From contig JBKBSO010000002.1 in the NCBI GenBank assembly GCA_046291695.1, positions 62,001 through 126,000 on the forward strand: a stretch of 64,000 nucleotides of DNA, written 5' to 3'. The position numbers and the translations under genes were made by a program. Position 1 is the first letter of the stretch; each line of letters opens with the position of its first letter. Below are positions 42,458 through 51,090 of this stretch, piece by piece. Under the pieces are notes generated by a model that saw only the letters and a list, made by a program, of their open reading frames with translations, searched no databases and was not told where the DNA came from. The DNA is from PNNG01 sp046291695 (GTDB taxonomy: Bacteria > Bacteroidota > Bacteroidia > UBA7662).

Positions 42458-44644
42458 TTATTTGATGTACAACAATTCGCGGTATTTAGGTAGCGTCCAT
42501 AGTTCATCATCAACAATAAGCTCCAGCTTATCGGCATGGTACCTGATTTCATCGAAGAAAGGCTTCACCTCATCGCAATAACCAATGGCCCGTTCCCTCA
42601 CCTCTTCAATAGCATTCAACCTTCGGCGGGTGAGCCGCATTTCCTCCACCTTTTCGATGATGGTATTGATGTGCAAGCTCATTTTTTCGATTAAGCCCAG
42701 CTGACCTTCCAAAGCCTTGGTCTTTACGCCCAACTCCTTTAGCTTACTTAGGTTGTTCGCCAAAGTCGACTGATAATTTACCGCGGCAGGTACAATTTTG
42801 GTTAGCGCCAAATCGCCAATTATCCGCGATTCAATCTGAATCTTTTTATTGTAATCCTCGAGCAAAATTTCGTGACGGGCCTCAATTTCGCGCTTGCTGA
42901 ACACCCCGGTTTTGGTGTACAATTCAATCACTTTTTTCGACACCATGGCATCAAGGGCGTGTGGGGTAGTACGGATATTGGCCAAACCGCGTTTTTCGGC
43001 TTCGAGCCGCCACTCTTCGCCATAGCCGTTCCCTTCGAAACGTATTTTTTTGCTCTGCTTGATGTATTTCTGAATTACCGTAAGTAAAGCGGCATCTCTG
43101 CTGTTCCCATCGGCAATGAGCTTATCGACCTCACTTTTAAACTCGGCGAGGGTTTTAGCCATGGCACTGTTCAAGGCGGTCATGGCCATGGCGCTGTTGG
43201 CGCTTGAACCCACGGCCCGCAATTCGAACTTATTTCCGGTAAAGGCAAAGGGCGAGGTGCGGTTACGGTCGGTATTGTCGAGCAGAATCTCAGGAATGGC
43301 CTTGATGCTGTGCATAAGGCTGCGCACTTCACCTTCATTGTGCTCAATTTTACCCTTTTCGATTTCGTCGAGCACCTGACTCAATTGTGAGCCCAAGAAA
43401 GCCGACATGATGGCCGGAGGTGCTTCATTGGCACCCAAACGATGGTCGTTACTGGCCGAAGCAATGCTCGCACGAATTAAATCGGCATAATCGTGAAATG
43501 CTTTGATGGCATTCACAAAAAAGGTGAGGAACATGAGGTTGCTCTTAGGCGTTTTTCCTGGCGAGAGCAGGTTTTTACCCGTGTTGGTACCCAACGACCA
43601 GTTGTTGTGCTTACCCGAGCCGTTTACACCTGCAAATGGCTTCTCGTGCAGCAATACCCGGAAATGGTGACGCTTGGCGATCTTTTCCATCAAGTCCATG
43701 AGCAATTGGTTGTGGTCAACTGCCAGGTTAATTTCTTCAAAAACCGGTGCACATTCGAACTGGCCGGGAGCCACCTCGTTATGCCGCGTTTTTAAGGGAA
43801 TACCCAGCTTGAGGGCTTCGTACTCCAGGTCCACCATAAAGGCATGCACGCGCTCCGGAATTGAGCCAAAGTAATGGTCTTCGAGCTGCTGACCACGCGC
43901 TGGAGCATGGCCGAAAAGGGTACGACCGGCCAGCATCAAGTCGGGGCGGGCGGCAAACAAGGTGCCATCAACCAAAAAATATTCCTGTTCAATGCCCAAA
44001 GTAGGTGTTACCCGGGTGATGTTTTTATCGAAATATTGACAAACCGCTACGGCAGCCGTTTCAACAGCGGTGAGCGATTTGAGTAAAGGCGACTTATAAT
44101 CGAGCGATTCGCCGGTGTACGACACAAAAATGGTCGGAATACACAAAGTTTTACCAGCAGGGCCGCTGAATACAAAAGCAGGTGACGACGGATCCCAGGC
44201 CGTATAACCACGCGCCTCGAAAGTATTGCGGATACCACCGCTGGGGAAGCTCGAAGCATCCGGTTCTTGCTGCACCAGTGCGCTGGCGCTAAATGCTTCA
44301 ATGGCCTCACCCTCACTGTTCAGTGAAAAGAAAGCATCGTGCTTTTCGGCAGTAGCACCGGTAAGCGGCTGAAACCAGTGGGTGTAGTGCGTCGCATTTT
44401 TGGTCATGGCCCAGTTCTTCATCCCGGTAGCCACCTGTTGTGCTATCTCTTTGTCAACCCGAGTACCTTTTTCAATACATTGCATCAGGCTTTCGTAAAC
44501 ATCTTCGGCCAGGAACTCACGCATCGATTTACGATCAAAAACATTCTCACCAAAAATTTGAGAAATTTTGGTAGTGGGAGCAGTAACCTGTAAGAGTTGG
44601 CGCGTACGCACCGTTTGTAAAGCTTCTTTGCGGATGGTTGACAT
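42458..44644 (-). CDS. glnN: Glutamine synthetase type III
   Basis: 728 aa from the ATG at 44644 (MSTIRKEALQTV). The longer frame would cover the promoter. The size and motifs are those of GSIII, not of the ~470-aa GSI: GVNGSGKHNNWSLGTNTGKNL and ARHNEVAPGQFECAPVF around the glutamate and metal sites, and a long C-terminal helical extension. It makes glutamine from glutamate, ammonia and ATP and is the main ammonia-assimilating synthetase in many Bacteroidota. No glnB or regulator is adjacent. Confidence 0.95.
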   Translation of the reverse strand: MSTIRKEALQTVRTRQLLQVTAPTTKISQIFGENVFDRKSMREFLAEDVYESLMQCIEKGTRVDKEIAQQVATGMKNWAMTKNATHYTHWFQPLTGATAEKHDAFFSLNSEGEAIEAFSASALVQQEPDASSFPSGGIRNTFEARGYTAWDPSSPAFVFSGPAGKTLCIPTIFVSYTGESLDYKSPLLKSLTAVETAAVAVCQYFDKNITRVTPTLGIEQEYFLVDGTLFAARPDLMLAGRTLFGHAPARGQQLEDHYFGSIPERVHAFMVDLEYEALKLGIPLKTRHNEVAPGQFECAPVFEEINLAVDHNQLLMDLMEKIAKRHHFRVLLHEKPFAGVNGSGKHNNWSLGTNTGKNLLSPGKTPKSNLMFLTFFVNAIKAFHDYADLIRASIASASNDHRLGANEAPPAIMSAFLGSQLSQVLDEIEKGKIEHNEGEVRSLMHSIKAIPEILLDNTDRNRTSPFAFTGNKFELRAVGSSANSAMAMTALNSAMAKTLAEFKSEVDKLIADGNSRDAALLTVIQKYIKQSKKIRFEGNGYGEEWRLEAEKRGLANIRTTPHALDAMVSKKVIELYTKTGVFSKREIEARHEILLEDYNKKIQIESRIIGDLALTKIVPAAVNYQSTLANNLSKLKELGVKTKALEGQLGLIEKMSLHINTIIEKVEEMRLTRRRLNAIEEVRERAIGYCDEVKPFFDEIRYHADKLELIVDDELWTLPKYRELLYIK

Positions 44645-44663
44645 ATTTTCGAAATTTATGCAG

Positions 44664-44671
44664 CAAATGTA
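44664..44671 (-). promoter_or_regulatory. glnN -7 promoter box
   Basis: Minus-strand TACATTTG, exact TAnnTTTG, 19 bp before the glnN ATG. No clear -33 element. Confidence 0.55.
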
Positions 44672-44985
44672 GATCATTATTTGCTCTAATTTCAGGATTT
44701 TTGATAATCTTTCTGTTGTTTTTCGATGAATAGGCTTTAAAACTAGTTCAGATCCTCAAAAATTCATATTATGATTTTGTTTATGAAACAAGATATTTTG
44801 CCTACCTTTCATATAAAGTGGTAATGCATGTAAAGGTCATCGCATTAGGCGGATTCAACTTCACGCTTGATATGACAGTGCCTGAAGAAAAAGTTAAGCC
44901 TGATTTTGGTTGTCACCTTTCCTTCACGCTTCTCACTTCACGCTTCATACTTCACTCTTCCCTTCTTTCTTCACCGATAAAAACG

Positions 44986-44993
44986 TAATTTTG
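44986..44993 (+). promoter_or_regulatory. -7 box of the PepSY-like gene, implying a leaderless transcript
   Basis: TAATTTTG, exact TAnnTTTG, ends 4 bp before the ATG at 44998. Transcription would therefore start at or within a few bases of the start codon. Confidence 0.5.
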
Positions 44994-44997
44994 CCCC

Positions 44998-45438
44998 ATG
45001 TCCGTCCGACTTCTCGCCACTTGCCTGCTTTTGCTGCTGGCAGCCCCCAGCTGGGCCCAAAAAAAGGTCAAGCAGAAAAACGTTCCCATCGATTTGTTGG
45101 TAGTTTTCAGGGATACTTACCCTGCTGCCACCGAACTGCAATGGAAGAAGCACGATACGGGCTATCTCGTATTTTTCGAGCATTTGGGCAAACGAAAGCA
45201 GGTAGTTTTTGGGGCCGACATGAATTGGACCTATCGCGAAAGCGAGCTCAGTGAAGTTGAGCTCCCCTTAGCAGCCCTGGTATATTTGAAAGAGCAGCAG
45301 CCGAATTGCCGAATCCTCGACATTCGGGCCAAGGAAACCCGCGAAACTGCGGTACTCGAAACCTTGCTGCAGTGCCCCGACGATAAAAAACCGCGCTTAC
45401 TGTCTTTCGACCGTAATGGCCGACTCAAAACCGATTAA
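44998..45438 (+). CDS. Secreted PepSY-like small protein
   Basis: 146 aa. Signal peptide 1-20 (LLLLLAAPSWAQ). The mature part has FRDTYPAATELQWKKHDTGYLVFFEHLGKR, the Tyr-Pro-x-A-x-x-W pattern of the PepSY-like beta-lactamase-inhibitor-type family common in Bacteroidota periplasms. No enzymatic residues are apparent. It starts 353 bp from the divergent glnN and ends 17 bp before purL, and may be in the purL transcript. Confidence 0.7.
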   Translation: MSVRLLATCLLLLLAAPSWAQKKVKQKNVPIDLLVVFRDTYPAATELQWKKHDTGYLVFFEHLGKRKQVVFGADMNWTYRESELSEVELPLAALVYLKEQQPNCRILDIRAKETRETAVLETLLQCPDDKKPRLLSFDRNGRLKTD

Positions 45439-45455
45439 TCCTTCAAATTCATCCC

Positions 45456-47675
45456 GTGGAAGAACAGCTAACAACCGTAGAAACCGCCAAAGACTTGGGT
45501 TTATTGCCTGAGGAATTCGACAAAATTTGCGAAATCCTGGGTCGCGTACCCAATTTTAACGAACTCAGCGTGTATTCTGTGATGTGGAGCGAGCATTGCT
45601 CCTACAAAAACTCCATTGTTTGGCTCAAAACCCTTCCCAAAGAAGGGGAGCGCATGCTGGCCAAAGCCGGAGAAGAAAATGCCGGACTGGTAGATATAGG
45701 CGATGGGCTGGGATGTGCCTTCAAAATTGAATCGCACAACCACCCCTCTGCCATCGAACCCTATCAAGGAGCAGCCACCGGTGTAGGCGGTATTAACCGC
45801 GACATCTTTACCATGGGCGCGCGCCCCATAGCACAACTCAACAGCTTGCGCTTTGGAAACTTACAGCAAGAGCGCACCAAATGGATCATCCGTGGTGTAG
45901 TTAAGGGCATTGGTGATTACGGGAATGCTTTTGGTGTACCCACAGTAGGCGGCGAAGTTTATTTCGACGATTGTTTTACAGTAAATCCATTGGTAAATGC
46001 GATGTCGGTAGGCATCGTTGAAAAGGGCAAAACCGTTTCGGCCATCTCCTATGGTGTGGGCAACCCGGTATTCATTGTGGGTTCGCATACTGGTAAAGAC
46101 GGCATTCACGGGGCAGCATTTGCTTCTAAAGACATCACCGAAGATTCTGCAGATGACCTGCCATCGGTTCAGGTAGGTGACCCCTTTCAGGAAAAACTCT
46201 TGCTCGAAGCTACGCTCGAAGCCATCGACACGGGCGCCATCGTTGGGATGCAAGACATGGGGGCTGCGGGCATCATTTGCTCCAGTTCCGAAATGTCGGC
46301 CAAGGGCGAACATGGTATGGTAATTTGGCTCGATCGTGTGCCTACCCGGCAGGAAAATATGAAGCCTTGGGAAATCCTCCTTTCCGAATCGCAAGAGCGC
46401 ATGCTTATTGTGTGTAAAAAAGGGCAGGAAGACAAACTCTTAGCGGTTTTCGACAAATGGGATATCAATTGTGAACAAATAGGTGAAGTTACCGAAGGCG
46501 AGCGCTTGAAGTTTTACATGCACAACGAACTGGTAGCCGATGTACCTGCCGAAAGTTTGGTTTTGGGCGGAGGCGCTCCGGTATACCACCGCGAATACAA
46601 GGAACCAGCTTATTTGCAAGAAATTGCCAAGTATAAAAATGAGGCGGTCCCTCTTCCGGCTGATTTAATGCCTGTAATGGAACAACTCGCTACGCACCCC
46701 AACCTTTGTTCTAAAAAGTGGGTTTATCAGCAGTACGACAGCATGGTAGGCACCATCAACATGAGCACCAACCAACCCTCAGATGCAGCCGTTGTTGATG
46801 TTCGCGGCACCAATAAGGCCCTGGCCATGTCGGTCGATTGCAATTCACGTTACATCTATGCCGATCCGCACAAGGGTACCGCCATTGCGGTAGCCGAGGC
46901 TGCTCGAAACATCGTATGTTCGGGTGGGGAAGCCGTAGCTGTAACCAACTGCTTGAACTTCGGCAATCCGTATAATCCCGAAGTGTACTGGCAATTTGTA
47001 GGCGCCATCAAAGGCATGGGCGAAGCATGTTTAGCACTGGGCACCCCGGTCACCGGTGGCAACGTAAGTTTCTACAACCAATCGAGTTACGAAGGCCCCG
47101 TGTACCCTTCGCCGGTAATTGGCATGGTGGGCATACTCGACGATAAGCGACAACACCAAACCCTTTATTTTAAACGCCCGGGCGATTTGATTTATGTGCT
47201 GGGCGAAATGAACAACGACCTGGGAAGCTCTCAATACATCTACAGCCATCACAACATCAAGCACAGCAGCTGTCCGCATTTTGAGCTTGAGGCCGAATTA
47301 TTGCTACACAAAGTGCTCCATCAGCTGCGCGACCGCAACTTGGCCGAAAGCATGCACGACATAGCAGATGGTGGTTTGTTCATCAACCTCATCGAATCGG
47401 GTTTTTACCACGGCCTTGGCTTCAACATCAATACCGATCCTGCCTTACGTACCGACGCTTTCCTCTTTGGTGAAAGTCAAAGCCGTGCCGTTATCAGCAT
47501 CGATCCACACGAACAACCCGTGCTCGAAAAAGTACTCTATGAAGCCGGAATACCTTTCCGAAAACTGGGTAGCGTAACCGAAGGCGATATCCAGATCGAT
47601 GGAAAAGCCTATGCAAACATTGCCCACTTCAGCGACCTGTACGATCAGGCCCTCGGTAAAATTATGGAGGCCTGA
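45456..47675 (+). CDS. purL: Phosphoribosylformylglycinamidine synthase subunit PurL
   Basis: 739 aa, the small bacterial form (FGAM synthase II), which needs separate PurQ and PurS. Motifs: IVWLKTLPKEGERM, CAFKIESHNHPSAIEPYQGAATGVGGI (catalytic His and substrate loop), TPVTGGNVSFYNQ, and ESMHDIADGGL. It makes formylglycinamidine ribonucleotide from FGAR, glutamine-derived ammonia and ATP in purine synthesis. The start is a GTG at 45456, supported by the 17-bp gap and by the N-terminal pattern of homologues. Its stop overlaps the next start by one base (TGATG). Confidence 0.96.
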   Translation: MEEQLTTVETAKDLGLLPEEFDKICEILGRVPNFNELSVYSVMWSEHCSYKNSIVWLKTLPKEGERMLAKAGEENAGLVDIGDGLGCAFKIESHNHPSAIEPYQGAATGVGGINRDIFTMGARPIAQLNSLRFGNLQQERTKWIIRGVVKGIGDYGNAFGVPTVGGEVYFDDCFTVNPLVNAMSVGIVEKGKTVSAISYGVGNPVFIVGSHTGKDGIHGAAFASKDITEDSADDLPSVQVGDPFQEKLLLEATLEAIDTGAIVGMQDMGAAGIICSSSEMSAKGEHGMVIWLDRVPTRQENMKPWEILLSESQERMLIVCKKGQEDKLLAVFDKWDINCEQIGEVTEGERLKFYMHNELVADVPAESLVLGGGAPVYHREYKEPAYLQEIAKYKNEAVPLPADLMPVMEQLATHPNLCSKKWVYQQYDSMVGTINMSTNQPSDAAVVDVRGTNKALAMSVDCNSRYIYADPHKGTAIAVAEAARNIVCSGGEAVAVTNCLNFGNPYNPEVYWQFVGAIKGMGEACLALGTPVTGGNVSFYNQSSYEGPVYPSPVIGMVGILDDKRQHQTLYFKRPGDLIYVLGEMNNDLGSSQYIYSHHNIKHSSCPHFELEAELLLHKVLHQLRDRNLAESMHDIADGGLFINLIESGFYHGLGFNINTDPALRTDAFLFGESQSRAVISIDPHEQPVLEKVLYEAGIPFRKLGSVTEGDIQIDGKAYANIAHFSDLYDQALGKIMEA

Positions 47676-48841
47676 TGCCAGGGGCTTCCCGGCTACATAA
47701 ATTCATTTGGATATCGCTTTTTACCCTGCCCTTGCTATTCACCTGCAAGGAGCAGGGCACTGATGCCTATCGCGAAGACCCTCAGGGACCGGTATTTCTT
47801 AACGACCCGGCCGAACTGGAACAAAAAGCGGCTGCCATCGACTCGTTGGTCAATTTCAAATTCAAACGTCAGGGTTTTAACGGCGTTATTTTGGTAGGGC
47901 ATCGCGGTCAAATTTTGTACGAAAAGGCCATCGGAATGGCTTCGCGCAAAAGAAACGACAGCCTCGAAACCAATGCGCTTTTTGAACTGGCCTCGGTAAG
48001 CAAGCAATTTACTGCCGTGGCTATTTTGCAATTGGTAGAAGCAGGTAAAATATCGCTCAGCGATAGCATTCAGCGCTTTTTTCCAGATTTTCCACATCGG
48101 GGCATTAGTGTACACATGCTACTCAGCCACCGCTCAGGCCTCAGCAATTATATGTACGATGCCGACCGCATCTGGCCCGACCACAGTGAGTATATTGATA
48201 ACCAAAGCCTCCTGGAGCTCCTAAGCACCGAACCACAACAGGTGTTTTTTCCACCCAACAAGCGATTTGACTACAGCAATACCGGCTATGCCTTACTGGC
48301 AGCCATCGTAGAAAAAGTAAGTGGATTACGTTTTGCCGATTATGCCGATACTTATTTATTTGGTCCGGCAGGCATGAAAACTGCCTTTGTGATTAATCCC
48401 GAAAAACGTCTCCCACGTGGTGCGGTAAGCGGGCATACCGGTTATTATCGTCCGGTAACCACCCAATATTACCTCAATAGTGTTTCGGGCGACAAAGGCA
48501 TTTATGCCTCAGCGCGCGATTTGTATGCCTGGGAGCAGGCCCTTTTTAATCATGTACTCTTAAAGCCCGGCAGTATGGAGCTGGCGCTTCAAGCCCACAA
48601 TCCTCCAAACCGAAAAGGACATGCGTATGGTTATGGCTGGCGCCTGTTCCCTTTCCATGGCAAAACCATCTATTACCATGGAGGCTGGTGGCGCGGATTC
48701 AAAACCCTACTTATACACTTGCCCGACGATCACAGCTGCATCATTGCTTTGAGTAACAAAACCAGTGGTGGTAATATCGACAAAGAAGCCCTGCTGTCGA
48801 TTTTGTATGGCACAACAGCCAAGGAGCAAAAAGCTGACTAA
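47675..48841 (+). CDS. Serine beta-lactamase/transpeptidase-like lipoprotein
   Basis: 388 aa. A lipoprotein signal, LFTLPLLFTCKEQ, places Cys24 as the acylated residue. The penicillin-binding fold of class C type is complete: SVSK (Ser ~107 with Lys three on), YSN (Tyr in RFDYSNTGYALL) and HGG (YYHGGWWRGF). It is likely a periplasm-facing hydrolase or esterase. Beta-lactam hydrolysis is possible but not shown. The start codon shares an A with the purL TGA stop, so it is translationally coupled. Confidence 0.88.
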   Translation: MPGASRLHKFIWISLFTLPLLFTCKEQGTDAYREDPQGPVFLNDPAELEQKAAAIDSLVNFKFKRQGFNGVILVGHRGQILYEKAIGMASRKRNDSLETNALFELASVSKQFTAVAILQLVEAGKISLSDSIQRFFPDFPHRGISVHMLLSHRSGLSNYMYDADRIWPDHSEYIDNQSLLELLSTEPQQVFFPPNKRFDYSNTGYALLAAIVEKVSGLRFADYADTYLFGPAGMKTAFVINPEKRLPRGAVSGHTGYYRPVTTQYYLNSVSGDKGIYASARDLYAWEQALFNHVLLKPGSMELALQAHNPPNRKGHAYGYGWRLFPFHGKTIYYHGGWWRGFKTLLIHLPDDHSCIIALSNKTSGGNIDKEALLSILYGTTAKEQKAD

Positions 48842-49157
48842 TTGCCAACACTGCAAGAAGCTACAAACCAAAGCACTACTCAGCGAAAAGCGCTTTCTGA
48901 AATTTGCCAATCCGAATTCAATGTCGTTGGGTTAAGCATGAATGGGTGCGAAACAGGGTATGTCCACTTTCTTTACCCCCGGATGACGGAGGCTCTAAAC
49001 ACCGATCCTTAGATCCCGACCGAAGTGTCGGGGTTACAGGGAAATCGCAGATAGCCTGTACAGCAAACAAGGCAGAAAATCGACTACTGCTGTACCATGC
49101 ACACATTTTTGGATGGCTAGCTGCTACATAGGCCGGAGCTTCGAAGTATGTTAACCT
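48842..49157. other. Intergenic region with hairpin, no gene
   Basis: 316 bp between two convergent genes. A short hairpin CCCGAC / GTCGGG lies at 49015-49032, which is not followed by a T-run. Nothing else recognised. Confidence 0.7.
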
Positions 49158-50915
49158 TCAGCCCTTTTGGAGGGCCAGCTCAGCCCATTGCTGTGGGTCG
49201 ATAGGTCCTGGTGCATCAATCATCACATCGCGACCGGCATTATTTTTAGGGAAGGCGATAAAATCGCGTATACTTTCGCTGCCTCCGAATAGGGCACACA
49301 AACGATCGAAGCCAAAGGCAATGCCTCCATGGGGTGGTGCACCATATTCGAAAGCATTTAGCAGAAAGCCGAATTTTTCTTGCGCTTCTTCGGATGTAAA
49401 ACCAAGTACTTCGAACATCTTCGCTTGCAACTGGCGGTCGTGAATCCGTATGGAGCCGCCGCCAATTTCGTTGCCATTGAGCACCATATCGTAGGCATTG
49501 GCCTTGATGCTACCCGGATCGCTGTTGAGCTTATCTAAATCCTCAGGGCGAGGCGAGGTAAATGGATGGTGCATGGCCATCCAACGGTTGTTATCGGCAT
49601 CGCGTTCGAGCAACGGAAAATCGAGCACCCAAAGGGCTTTAAACTCATCGGCTTTCCGCAATCCCAGGCGATTGGCTAACTCCAGACGCAATTCGGAGGC
49701 CGCTTTGAGGGTAGCCGTCTTTTCACCAGCAAGCACCAGTAACAAATCGCCCGACTTGAGTCCTGCATGCTGTGCCCAACTGCTCAGCTCATCAGGGCCA
49801 TAGAACTTGTCTACGCTCGATTTCAGGCTTCCATCAGCTTCGTACCGCATCCAAACCATGCCTTTCATGCCCAGTTGCGGACGCTTCACCCATTCAGTGA
49901 GTTCATCGAGCTGCTTGCGGGTATAATTTGCCCCACCGGCTACCGGAATACCGATTACAGCCTCGGAACTGTCGAATACCACAAAATTTTTACCTGCGGT
50001 GAGCTCCTGGTCGTAGCCTTTCAGGTGTACGAGTTCCATACCAAAGCGGGCATCAGGTTTGTCGTTACCAAAGCGTTGCATGGCCTCGTCGTAGCTCATG
50101 CGGGCAATCTCCCCGATATCGATTCCTTTTACTTCCATAAACAGACTTCGGATCATGCCTTCAAAGGTGCTGAGTATGTCTTCGCGTTCAACAAAAGCCA
50201 TTTCACAGTCGATTTGGGTAAACTCAGGCTGTCGGTCGGCCCGTAAATCTTCGTCTCTGAAACACTTTACGATTTGGAAATAGCGGTCGAAGCCTCCCAC
50301 CATGAGCAATTGCTTAAAGGTTTGGGGCGACTGGGGGAGTGCATAAAACTCGCCCGGATGCATACGTGAGGGCACCACAAAATCACGAGCGCCTTCAGGC
50401 GTGCTTTTGATGAGTACCGGAGTTTCTACTTCAAGAAAGCCCTGCGCATCGAGGTAGCGACGCACACTTTGAGCTACTTTATGGCGCAATGCTAGTTTAG
50501 CACGAATGGGATTACGTCGAAGATCGAGGTAACGGTATTTCATCCGTAAATCCTCACCCCCATCCGTTTCGTCTTCGATGAGGAAGGGGGGCAGCTTGGC
50601 CGGATTCAATATTTCTACGGATTCAAGCATGATTTCAATATCGCCCGTGGCCATTTTATCGTTTTTGGCGTAGCGCTCCACCACCTTACCACGCGCACAA
50701 ATCACATATTCGCGGCCCAAGCTGCGAAGCGTTTCGAGCAATTTTGGATCGGCTTTGCCTTCTTCAGCCATAAGCTGGGTAATGCCATAACGATCGCGTA
50801 AATCTACCCACAGCATACCACCTTTATCACGGATTTTACTCACCCAGCCACAAAGGCTAACGGTGTTTCCGGAATCGGTCAGGCGTAATTCGCCGCAAGT
50901 GTGGGTACGAAGCAT
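49158..50915 (-). CDS. aspS: Aspartyl-tRNA synthetase
   Basis: 585 aa, class II synthetase with an N-terminal OB-fold anticodon-binding domain (~1-105, VSLCGWVSKIRDKGGMLW), catalytic core and a GAD insertion domain, as in bacterial AspRS. Motif 2 FRDEDLRADRQPEFTQID (~215-232) and motif 3 GFDRL near the C-terminus (GIAFGFDRLCALFGG). It charges tRNA-Asp, possibly also tRNA-Asn if the non-discriminating type, which I cannot decide here. A TATTTTTG -7 box precedes it. Confidence 0.97.
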   Translation of the reverse strand: MLRTHTCGELRLTDSGNTVSLCGWVSKIRDKGGMLWVDLRDRYGITQLMAEEGKADPKLLETLRSLGREYVICARGKVVERYAKNDKMATGDIEIMLESVEILNPAKLPPFLIEDETDGGEDLRMKYRYLDLRRNPIRAKLALRHKVAQSVRRYLDAQGFLEVETPVLIKSTPEGARDFVVPSRMHPGEFYALPQSPQTFKQLLMVGGFDRYFQIVKCFRDEDLRADRQPEFTQIDCEMAFVEREDILSTFEGMIRSLFMEVKGIDIGEIARMSYDEAMQRFGNDKPDARFGMELVHLKGYDQELTAGKNFVVFDSSEAVIGIPVAGGANYTRKQLDELTEWVKRPQLGMKGMVWMRYEADGSLKSSVDKFYGPDELSSWAQHAGLKSGDLLLVLAGEKTATLKAASELRLELANRLGLRKADEFKALWVLDFPLLERDADNNRWMAMHHPFTSPRPEDLDKLNSDPGSIKANAYDMVLNGNEIGGGSIRIHDRQLQAKMFEVLGFTSEEAQEKFGFLLNAFEYGAPPHGGIAFGFDRLCALFGGSESIRDFIAFPKNNAGRDVMIDAPGPIDPQQWAELALQKG

Positions 50916-50936
50916 ATGGATAGCAGTTTAAGACTG

Positions 50937-50944
50937 CAAAAATA
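50937..50944 (-). promoter_or_regulatory. aspS -7 promoter box
   Basis: Minus-strand TATTTTTG, exact TAnnTTTG, 21 bp before the aspS ATG. The -33 position lacks TTG. Confidence 0.6.
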
Positions 50945-51090
50945 CAGGCTTGAAGCAGATTATCAGGCATAACGCATAAAAAAACGGAAGCAAACTTTCT
51001 ACTTACAAGATTGTGCTACGACTTTTTTTTGTGCTGTTATTGGCTTTTACGGCTGAACTTCCGAAATTGAAGGCCTGATTACCAAACCTA

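Larger units (their letters stand above)
44645..44997. other. Divergent intergenic region between glnN and a PepSY-like gene
   Basis: It holds promoters for both flanking genes (listed separately) and a low-complexity C/T-rich stretch at ~44916-44973, in which CTTCACGCTTC-like words recur. No coding potential is seen in between. Confidence 0.7.

Noticed and set aside
49015..49032. Hairpin considered as a terminator for the beta-lactamase-like gene or aspS
   Set aside because: No T-run follows on either strand; more likely a dispersed palindrome.
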